The position numbers and the translations under genes are program-made. Below, in pieces: positions 1 to 6,565 of a stretch of 6,565 nt of DNA (its first letter is position 1; each line of letters begins with the position of its first letter). This DNA comes from Puniceicoccaceae bacterium (lineage in GTDB: Bacteria > Verrucomicrobiota > Verrucomicrobiia > Opitutales > Coraliomargaritaceae). The stretch lies in assembly GCA_003566795.1 (NCBI GenBank), contig PXBU01000039.1, forward strand, positions 1-6,565, written 5' to 3'. Below the pieces are notes generated by a model that had not been told where the DNA came from, searched no databases, and saw nothing but the letters and a program-made list of their open reading frames with translations.

Positions 1-3000
1 AGGAACGGCTTGTTGCTGATCGATTAGTCGGGCAGCGAGTCGGCGTAGGGCCTCGTTTTCGTCGGCGGTGTTGCCTACGAGCACACCTTGCAGGTCGTGC
101 GCGGTAAAGTTTAGCAAGTTCTCCTGGGGGACTTCGCTTTGTTGCCCAGTCACCTGGGTCCCGGCTTTATCGTTGATGAACATGTTCCGGCGGTTAGCGA
201 TCGCGACCAAGGCCTGTTGCTCACGTACATTCTGCAGTTGCACCCGGGCATCCTCGTTGAGGGCTGCGTCGGACTGCGAGAGGTTGTAAGCACTGGAAAA
301 GGCGGAACGGGCCTGCTCCTGTTTGCCTTGCTCAAGGAGCACGTTGGCCTCTTTAAGCAGGCTCTGCGCCTGACTCATTCTCATCTGGCGGCTCTTTTGC
401 TCGAGCTGCATGTAGTCCTGCATATTCGATACCAAGGCGCGGCCCCGCGGTTGGTCATCGAGCCGGAGGTTGCCTTCCCACTCCTCGACTTGCCAGGTCT
501 CAGGATAATGAAGGGTCCAGGAAATATTTTCCAGCGGAAGGTCCAAGCGTGGGCCGATGAGGCTGGTTTTGATCTTACGGCGCTGCTGGAGTTCAAGCTG
601 GGTGGCGTAGAAAAACTCCACCACCGAGTCCTGTCCGTCGATAGCGCTGGGCTCGAGTTGCAGCAGCACATCGCCGTCCTCATACCAGGGCCAGACACTT
701 TGTTGGTTCACGTAGCCAAACCAGAACTTGCTGTCTGGCGGCAAAGTAATGCGTAACATACGCTTGTCGCCAGGATCGAGTTGCAGTGTGACCTTGGTCA
801 AGGCCGAACCGGCCCCGGAGATGGTGGAGGCCAGCTGCACGTCGCGCACCTGGGCGGGCACGAGGTCGGCGATCTCGTGGCGCTTGACATCAAGTGCCAA
901 GCGGAAGCCGGGCTCCATGATGCGATAGACGTGCGAGGCCTGATCGACCGCCAAGTCACCGCGCAGCCTCAGCTGGATCATGTGAGCCTCGGCGGCTTGC
1001 AGGGCATCGAGGGGAGCCTGCGGTGCCAGTTGAATGCGCCCGTGCGGCACGAGAGCCAGGAAGCCGGAGTGTTGGTTGGCCCCCAGCACTTGGACACCCT
1101 GGACGTCGATGCGGTCCGGTTGATCCGGGGTCGGCACTTGGTACGCGACATTCAGGGTAAAATTCCCCACCATTCGCCGCTTAAATTTGACCACCCATTG
1201 ACCGGGCTCCATCTCCCGTGCATCAGCCAGAGGCTCGCCGGAAAACTGCACTCCGATGGCCGACTCCGGCAGCAGAAAGACCTGCTCGCGGATACCGGCA
1301 TTTTCCACCGTGAAGTTGAAGCGCACCCTGGCCTCGACCGCGCCGCTGCGCACCGCGACCGACTCGACCCGTTGCATTTCGATCCAAGGGGCCACCCGCT
1401 CGACATCAAAGGCCAGCCGGGCGCCCTGATTGAGAATGCGGTAGAGCAGCGTATTCTTTTGCCTGATACCCGCCTCGGCCGGATCGAGTTGGACGGCGGC
1501 ATCACGCTCCCGCGCTTGGAGGCGATAGCCCAGGTCCGGCACCAGGATGAGGGTGCCAGTCTGGCGGTCGCTTTGGGTCAACTGCAATAGCGGGGGCTCA
1601 AAGCGGCTGCGCTCTGCCAAGCCGGGGCCGGACAGGCTTAGATAAAAGGAGGTCTGGCCCATGGTTTTTCCGTTTAGATGGAGTTGCAGCAGGCGTTCGC
1701 CCGAGCTACCGGGAGTCTGGTTCCAATGGCTAAGCTGTGGGCCGGAAACTGACTCGACATCGTAGCCCTCCGGCAGCGGCAAGCTGAGTCTGAATACTCC
1801 GGCCCGGTTAATCTCCGCCTGGAGTTCCAGCGCGATCAATACGCGGTCCTCCCCCAGCGAGATGGTTTGCTTGGCAGTCGAGCGGATATCGGGCTGCACC
1901 GCCAGGGCCTGCACGTCAAGTGCGCCAGCTGCCACATCCCAGCGATAGGCCCGGCGCAACTGCGGCACCCGCCCAAGATAGGCGAGCGCATTGACCTGCT
2001 CCGCCGGAAAATCCTCCAAATTGATGGGCGTGGCTTCGCTGGTCGCAACATCCCCGATCTGCACCTCCGTATCGGTGGCCAGGCCCACCAGTCCCAATTG
2101 GCTGGCGGCACCTTCCACCTGTAGAGGCCTGACCGCACGCTGGTAAGGCAGACTGCCGGAGGCGTATTGCGAGGACACGGCCACAGTAAACGAGCCCTGT
2201 TGCACGGGAGAGAAATAGAGCGAGAGCACCCGCGCCTTCGGATCGAAATGCCAGTTGGCCAGATTCGCTGCCTCGACCGCAGTGATGGTCATGCCTTCGG
2301 GTACGCTTAGCTTGAGCGCATCGAGTTGGCCCTGAGCGAGCCGCAACTGCAAGCTATGGTGCCCACTGACCAGCCCGACCATGGGGGTAAAGAGTTCGTG
2401 GCTTTCCACGTAAAAGACGGCTTCCTCCTTACTCGCATCGCGACGCTCCGGCGACCACTGGACGAGGGTGCTCGCCGACGGCTGGAAGACTAAATCGAAG
2501 ACCGCAAATTTTGAATCGCCTGGACTACGTTTTATCGAAACCGCCTGCGCTGACGTGAGGACCACGTTCTCCCGCGGCAACTTAATCCGGGCGCGGTGAC
2601 TGAGTGCGAGATCCACCGGCAACAAGAGGCTAAAATCGCCCGCATCGTTGGCCCCCACCGGAACACTGTAGGCGAAGTCATATTGATACTTTCCGGCAAC
2701 GCTCGCTTCCAATTCGTAAAAGAGGTCCTCCCCAGTGCGCAGCTGCACCAACCGCAAGCCTTCGGGCAGCGTGGCACCATCCAGCAGAGTTGCGGGCGCA
2801 CGCAGGAAGCGGCAGCGCTCCCCGGCTTCGGCGCGCCATTGCAGAGAGGCCTTGACCTGTGCCGTTCCTCCTTCAACCACAACCGTCTGCTCGATGGCAT
2901 CCGCTACGGCTCGCGCGGTCGCCACACTCGGCGATTCACTGCGGGCCTCGGCATCGTTCGTCGCTATACCCACGGCTAAAAACAGGATCACCACGATCGC

Positions 3001-6000
3001 GGCATAACGCCCGCTCTGGATGAGTTGGTCTTTGACCGGACGCAGCACGTTGAGAAGAAGGAAGAGAATCATCGCCATGATAAAGAAACCCCCGCCGCCG
3101 GTCGAGCTGAGTGCACCGATAAAAATCGCGACCCAGCCGAGAGCCCAGAAGAGGTTGCCCGGCTTCCCAGCCATGAAGCCGTAGCCCCACAAGCCCAAGC
3201 CGATCAGCACCGGCAGGAAGACGACCACGCCAGTCGTGCCCACGCCCACGGGCAGGTTGGCCAGCTGTATTTCCATAGGTGCCGACGAGAGTTCGACCGG
3301 GGTCTTCAGCGTGATGGTATCGCGCAAAACTTCCTGCGACACAGGAATGGCCCCGAGGAGAATGCCACAAAGCGTCACTGCGCCCATCAAGGCTAACACC
3401 CCGAGGATAAGGAAGAGCCGCGAGAGGCTCCGCAGTTCGTCGAACTTGCGCAGCAAGGTTTTCACGAGCCACAGAGCTAGCCCGCCGAAGAGCAGCATCG
3501 CAAAAAAGATCAGCCGCATGGGTGCCCGCTCTCCGGCAAGCACAGCATGGAGCCAAGCGAAACCGCTGTCGCGAACGCTCATCTGGCCGGAACTTATGCT
3601 GCCATCGAGGTAGCGCAGGCCATAACCCGGATCGCTGGTGAGTTCCCAGTTCAGGGTCAGCGAGGGCGCGTGCAGTGCCGGGGCATAGACGACCGGACGA
3701 CCGGGATTTTCCGATTTGGCGGCCAGCTCCACCGTCACCCGCAGCGCACTGGACGGATCATGTCCGGCAGGCAGGGGCAGCAAGATGCCCGCTTCCGTGG
3801 CGACGGGATTGACCCGCTGCCCCTCCACCCGCGCCGACCAGATGCGATGCTCCGGGGGCAACTGCATTTGGAAGTGAGTCCGTCCCTTGCTCTTGAGCAT
3901 GAGTTCGACTTGGGTGAGAATCTCACCATCCCGGGAGATGCGCGAGTTCAGGTTGGCAAAGTCGATCACCTGATCCTTGGCCGCCGCTTGGGCGGGTGAG
4001 CGCAAGTGCATGCTCACACTCGGGCTGTTGCTATATTGAAAGGCTGCCAGCACCTGCGCGTCGTAGAGCAGGCGAAACTCCGCCGGGATTTCATTCGGCT
4101 CCAGGCGGATCAGGCCGGAAGGATGGTTTATGTCGTCGATGGAATACGGAAAATTACTCACCACCACCAGGTAGCCCTGCTCGGAGGCAACACCCAGTGG
4201 ATCGACTCCTTGAAAGACGACCTCCCCACCCTGCGGGTCGAATTTTGACTCGTAAGTGCAGAGCAAGGTATAGGCCCCGGAGGCGGGAGCATGCAGACGC
4301 ACCTCGTAAATGCCCGCCTCGCGCCTGGTCCAGCCCCGGATATCGCGGCCCACGAAATCGATATTTTCGATACCCTCCGGCACACGTATCTGAAATTCAG
4401 ATACAGGGGCTCCGGAGATCAGGAAGTTCGCCACCGTGCTGCCGTAGATACGTCCTTCGCCCACGGCGAAAAGCCGCAACAAATCGGCCTGCACTGCCTG
4501 CGGCAACTGCTCGACCGATAAGGTGGCCGACCAAACCGGCTCGCGCAGACGCAGGGCGATTTGCAAGGATTCCACCGTCTGGGGAAAGAAATTCACCGCT
4601 TGCTCGATCAGCCCCTCCATGGAACTGAGTCTGACCCGCAGCCCCGGCTCAACCGTTACGCCGATGTGTCCGCGCAGGTTCTGGACATCGACCGGACGGA
4701 ACACCGGCAAGTCCCAGTCCTCACTTTCGAGGGCCCGATTATTTTCAAAAGTCAGGTGCAGGTTGTGCCGACCAGTCAAGGGCTGAGCGAAGACGAGGCG
4801 CAGTTGCCGCCCCTCCTCGCGGTCGAGCAGAAAATAATCGGCCAGATCCCGCACTTGCAGGTTGGAGAGCGAGTAACCTTCCGGCACCTCCAGGTAGAAG
4901 TCGCGCAGCGGGGCGTTGCGAATCGTCAACTCCAGTTCCGCATGCACCCGCTGGTCCTCCGCCCCCACCTGATAGAGCAGAATCTGCGAGACAGCGACCT
5001 CAGGCAGGATGTCCTCGGCCCGCAGGGTGTAGCGGTAGTTCACATCCGAAAAACGATAGGCCAAAACCTGCGCCCCGGTGGGCCTGGCCTCGGCGGGCTC
5101 CGGGAAATACTCCGGCGAGATTTGCGCGAAGCCCGCCGACTCCGGCACATCGATAGCCACGGCCCCACGGTTCGTGATGCGGATATACCCGTTATAGCGG
5201 ATGGCATCGACCGGCAGGATGCGCAAAGGCTGCGCCGTAGCTGGAAATGCGGCCAGCGCATGTTGCGAACGCACCTGCACCTGGAAGTCCTGCTCGTGGG
5301 CTTTGTTCAGCTCCAGCACAAGTTGACGGTCGTCTGATCCGTTCTCACCCGACTGCACTTCCCAACGTAAAATCGAATCACCTTCCACTTGGGTGATCTC
5401 CCCTTCACCCGCTACATTAAACACCAGCTGACGCATCGACCCCTGCATCACCTTGATCGAATAGTTCGAATCCTGCCGAATCAGCCCTGGCCCAACCTCG
5501 AGCTGCGAAAGACTCTCCGCCGCGTAGAACAAAGGCGCCTCAGCCGGATCGATGCTTTTCCACGAAGGGTCCGTCCAGACCAGATGAAAGCGCCCGTCGC
5601 CGGGCAGGCTGCCCTGCAGTGCTCCGCCCGCACTTTTGGGGCGAACACCATTGAGCCGCACCCGTTCGGCATCGACGGGAATCCCCCGCAGCGCGACCGG
5701 CTGCAGAGCGGCATCCATTAGATCAAACTGGACCGAGCTACGGCCCTCCCGCGTGTCCACCCGGGCATCGAAAGACAGCTTGACCGGGTAAGTTCCCGGC
5801 TCTTCAAAGACCGCCAGGTAGCGATTACCGGCGAAACGAATCTTCGCGCCCTCGACCTCCGGCGCGCTGGACAGTGCCGCCGCGCCGCTGAGGAGTTGGA
5901 GTTCAAACTCACCGGGATAATGAACCTCCGCCTGAGCCATAAGCGAAAAACTAAAACGACCATCCGCATACTCTCCATTCAAGTAAAAGTCATTCAAGCT

Positions 6001-6565
6001 GACTTTGGTAATTGGCTTGGCCGCAAGCCTGAGCGTCAGTTCGGGATAAGGCTGCATATAGTTGTAGGCGAGCGCGTAACGGTCGTCGAACCTGGTCTGT
6101 TCCAAGCCTGCACTCGCAACATGCTCGGCGAACACCTCGCCTTCATGATCGATCAGGATACTGCCGGTTAGGAGCTGACTGCCTTCAGGCATAAAAAAAC
6201 TGGGATTCAGTTCCCCTCCGATCGAGACCCCCTTTTTCTCTGAATTCACCTGCAACTCGAGTCGTTGGTCTGGTTCAGAATCTTTCCCGTATTCGAGAGC
6301 ATTTTTTAGCCTGACGACTAAGCGGGGACTATCCTTCAACTGCTTTGCCGGATCTCCGTCCTTCGGCAAGCCCGCTTGCTTAATTGCCCAATTCGCCACA
6401 TTATCGCCCAACACTGAGGTCACTTTAAGATCACCCAGCACCTCGAAATCAACTTCTTCCAGCACGCCGTTTTTCGGCCTCACAGAAATGTGCGTGCGCT
6501 GCAGCCCATCATTCCCTGAAACCGTCAGATAACTCGCCACGTTGGTCGTGTAAATCAGTCGGTCC
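1..6565 (-). CDS. Giant repetitive membrane-anchored protein of unknown function, partial at both ends
   Basis: One minus-strand frame (first full codon 6564-6562, last 3-1) is open for 2188 codons with no stop, no frameshift and no start that needs choosing, because both termini lie outside the window. I do not recognise a named family with certainty. In order the protein has beta-rich repeat units (residues 1-1000), six hydrophobic segments (1016-1201), more beta-rich units (1226-2036), a TPR-like helical stretch (2044-2129) and a polar tail. The soluble parts alternate hydrophobic and polar residues as in beta-sandwich domains and carry repeated P-E-G turns and V-x-G-x-x-hydrophobic-x-x-W motifs. 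Cysteine is nearly absent (C769, C1066, C1251), so disulfide networks are unlikely. I see no catalytic, nucleotide-binding or metal-binding motif. Inference: an envelope protein with two large domains on the outer side of the inner membrane, perhaps a scaffold or sensor. Coding status is near certain; function is open. Confidence 0.96.
181..435 (-). other. TPR-like helical region (residues 2044-2129)
   Basis: This is a change from beta-type to strongly helical sequence, rich in Q, E, A, L, K and R. Residues 2066-2099 fit one tetratricopeptide motif: A2073, G2080, A2085, F2089 and A2092 occupy consensus positions 8, 15, 20, 24 and 27. A further amphipathic stretch (about 2102-2129, with N-R-R-N-M-F at its end) could be the capping helix or part of a second repeat. 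TPRs bind partner proteins, so this may be a docking site; the partner is unknown. After it comes a polar tail (2130-2188) with a helical end around R2174-Q2184 that runs out of the window. Confidence 0.6.
457..942 (-). repeat. Half unit U7, end cap of second soluble part (residues 1875-2036)
   Basis: This is the counterpart of U4. It opens at H1878-V-Y-R in the L-A-Y position, then has L1941-P-P, W1948, V1952, V1957, P1959 and L1967-L-x-L1970, and closes with W2016 and an E-W-E-G turn at about 2027-2030. Spacing to U4 is 1039 residues at L-P-P and 1043 at the closing tryptophan, so only short gaps separate the two. Unlike U4, it leads into a helical region and not into membrane segments, at least within the window. 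Confidence 0.75.
943..1995 (-). repeat. Repeat unit U6 (full, residues 1524-1874)
   Basis: This full unit starts at L1527-A-Y. Its first module has P1598-E-G-Y and V1606-x-G1608-x-x-L1611-x-x-W1614; the P-E-G-Y lies exactly 1037 residues after the one in U3. Its second module has P1766-E and a degenerate signature F1774-x-G1776-x-x-L1779-x-x-A1782 that has lost the tryptophan, then G1800-x-F-T-L and Q1822-G-V-x-x-L-G. That last motif appears in U3 at the same offset of 1037 and in no other unit I read, which pairs U6 with U3 specifically. Confidence 0.8.
1996..2889 (-). repeat. Repeat unit U5 (residues 1226-1523, first part missing)
   Basis: This unit begins directly at its first beta module (strand QVKASL at 1236-1241, turn L1266-P-E-G). 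The L-A-Y opening is absent and its place is taken by the last membrane segment. G1291-x-Y1293 matches G257-x-Y259 of U2, and F1384-Y1385 matches F346-Y347. The second module has P1422-E-G and V1430-x-A-x-x-L1435-x-x-W1438, followed by a G-S-F-T-V strand. The offset from U2 is 1034-1040 residues, varying slightly with small gaps. It contains C1251. Confidence 0.72.
2941..3045 (-). other. Signal-peptide-like segment with A-E-A site (residues 1174-1208)
   Basis: The sixth hydrophobic segment has the three-part form of a signal peptide: a basic stretch with R1175, K1178 and R1186, a hydrophobic core at about 1188-1200, and a short polar region ending A1205-E-A1207, which fits the A-x-A rule of signal peptidase I. 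The second soluble part begins just after it. It lies inside a continuous frame, so it may act as an ordinary membrane helix, be cleaved in place, or be the remnant of the start of a once separate gene. I see no convincing Shine-Dalgarno sequence before nearby ATG or GTG codons. Confidence 0.5.
2962..3519 (-). other. Six-segment transmembrane block (residues 1016-1201)
   Basis: Six hydrophobic stretches are readable: about 1017-1034, 1050-1072, 1111-1130, 1137-1152, 1158-1173 and 1187-1201. Three loops carry the positive charge: K1035, R1039, K1040, R1045 and R1049 after segment 1; K1134 after segment 3; R1175, K1178 and R1186 after segment 5. By the positive-inside rule these are cytoplasmic. 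The loops after segments 2 and 4 and both soluble halves then lie outside. The loop after segment 2 (about 1073-1110) is the only long external loop, and the turn after segment 4 is S-S-T followed by four glycines. No channel, transporter or kinase motif was recognised. Exact helix ends are estimates by eye. Confidence 0.85.
3565..4059 (-). repeat. Half unit U4, end cap of first soluble part (residues 836-1000)
   Basis: This has the opening half of a unit only: V838-L-A-A in the place of L-A-Y, then a beta module with L902-P-P, W909, V913-x-G-x-x-V918, P920 and L928-L-x-L931. Residues 886-931 align without gaps with 1925-1970 of U7, with 14 of 46 identities by hand count. It ends in a strand with W973 and a Y-L-D-G turn (985-988), matched by W2016 and E-W-E-G in U7. 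The chain then enters the membrane block, so this half unit is the membrane-proximal cap of the first soluble part. Confidence 0.75.
4060..5073 (-). repeat. Repeat unit U3 (full, residues 498-835)
   Basis: This is a full unit of about 338 residues. It starts at L501-A-Y and has its first P-E-G-Y turn at 561-564, with the degenerate signature L569-x-V-x-x-L574-x-x-Y577. The second module has P729-E-G and F737-x-G739-x-x-I742-x-x-W745, then a G763-x-Y-T-L strand and Q785-G-V-x-x-L-G. Residues 714-802 align without a gap with 1751-1839 of U6 (23 of 89 identities by hand count). This is the best-supported repeat pair in the window. It contains C769, one of only two cysteines in the soluble parts. 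Confidence 0.8.
4386..4404. repeat. Perfect 9-bp inverted repeat with a 1-base centre
   Basis: The arms 4386-4394 (gtatctgaa) and 4396-4404 (ttcagatac) are exact reverse complements around the single base 4395. The site lies inside the coding frame of U3 (residues about 720-726), so it is not in an intergenic position. It could be a protein-binding site or a chance palindrome; a match this compact is expected only rarely in 6.5 kb, but the protein sequence alone may account for it. Confidence 0.5.
5074..6081 (-). repeat. Repeat unit U2 (full, residues 162-497)
   Basis: This is a full unit of about 336 residues. It opens with L165-A-Y and T177-L-R, which recur in U3 as L501-A-Y and T513-L-R at an offset of 336; residues 162-227 and 498-563 align without gaps with 12 of 66 identities by hand count. 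The first beta module (about 200-275) is followed by a strand-rich linker. F346-Y347, which recurs as F1384-Y1385 in U5, then opens a second beta module with V393-x-G395-x-x-I398-x-x-W401. A single adjacent-unit alignment is weak, but order and spacing agree across several units. Confidence 0.75.
6082..6564 (-). repeat. Repeat unit U1 (partial, residues 1-161)
   Basis: This is the distal part of a repeat unit cut by the window edge. Residues 10-108 form a beta module with the signature V51-x-G53-x-x-V56-x-x-W59, followed by strand-like segments (RLVVRL at 81-86, RLELQV at 101-106). Residues 123-161 form the linker that precedes the L-A-Y strand of the next unit, as in U2 and U5. Its presence shows that the repeat array continues upstream of the window, so the protein has more units than are visible here. 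Confidence 0.7.

Noticed and set aside
1996..3045. A separate gene starting near the signal-peptide-like segment
   Set aside because: The main frame continues through with no stop, and I see no Shine-Dalgarno sequence before the nearby ATG or GTG codons. It is kept as a fusion or cleavage hypothesis and not as a gene boundary.
2936..3556. Minus-strand ORF of 206 codons over the membrane block
   Set aside because: It is in a different frame from the main gene. Its product is rich in R, G and A with no hydrophobic segments, whereas the main frame gives six clear membrane segments over the same bases.
139..5721. Long plus-strand ORFs such as 139-756, 781-1590, 3547-3999, 4561-5337 and 5389-5721
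   Set aside because: They all lie in the plus-strand frame whose codons pair exactly with the codons of the minus-strand gene. In that register a stop appears only where the gene uses TTA, CTA or TCA, which are uncommon here, so long antisense frames are expected. Their products show no recognisable domain or motif.
6189..6200. Run of seven T on the coding strand (T-TTT-TTT before ATG) as a programmed frameshift site
   Set aside because: The zero frame stays open for about 2060 further codons with coherent protein sequence, and I see no obvious stimulating structure, so no shift is needed.
1..6565. CRISPR arrays, tRNA or rRNA genes, insertion sequences, attachment sites
   Set aside because: There are no short direct repeats with regular spacers, no cloverleaf-like segments and no transposase motifs on either strand. 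The repeats that exist are at the protein level and too diverged to be seen as DNA repeats.

Overview
The whole window is the inside of one very large protein-coding gene on the minus strand. Read from base 6564 down to base 1, a single frame runs for 2188 codons without a stop, and both ends of the gene lie outside the window. I see no intergenic space, RNA gene, promoter, terminator, mobile element or CRISPR array. Residue numbers below count from the codon at 6564-6562 (residue 1) to the codon at 3-1 (residue 2188).

Layout, N- to C-terminal (right to left in window coordinates). The protein is a chain of beta-rich modules that repeat with a period of about 340 residues; I call the units U1 to U7. 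U1 is cut by the window edge (residues 1-161). U2 (162-497) and U3 (498-835) are full units. U4 (836-1000) is a half unit that ends the first large soluble part. A block of six hydrophobic segments follows (1016-1201). A second large soluble part consists of U5 (1226-1523, missing its first part), U6 (1524-1874, full) and U7 (1875-2036, half). It is followed by a helical, TPR-like stretch (2044-2129) and a polar tail that continues past base 1. U2-U3-U4 and U5-U6-U7 match in the same order at an offset of about 1037 residues, so the protein appears to be a large duplication with a membrane domain between the two halves.

Five modules share a fixed-spacing signature, V/F-x-G/A-x-x-hydrophobic-x-x-W, usually about eight residues after a P-E-G turn. 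This is the clearest direct mark of the repeat.

Topology: the charged loops of the membrane block (K1035-R1049, K1134, R1175-R1186) fit the positive-inside rule and put both soluble halves on the same side, most likely the periplasm or cell exterior. The last hydrophobic segment and the A-E-A that follows it look like a signal peptide with a signal peptidase site. That suggests either an old fusion of two genes or processing into two chains.

Organism: G+C is roughly 60% over most of the window and about 51% near the 5' end of the gene. Giant, beta-rich, TPR-containing membrane proteins of unknown function with this style of sequence are, as far as I can recall, typical of Verrucomicrobiota and Planctomycetota. 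I would guess a verrucomicrobial bacterium, but this is a weak inference. No enzymatic motif was recognised, so the biological function is unknown; a surface or periplasmic scaffold is the most natural reading.
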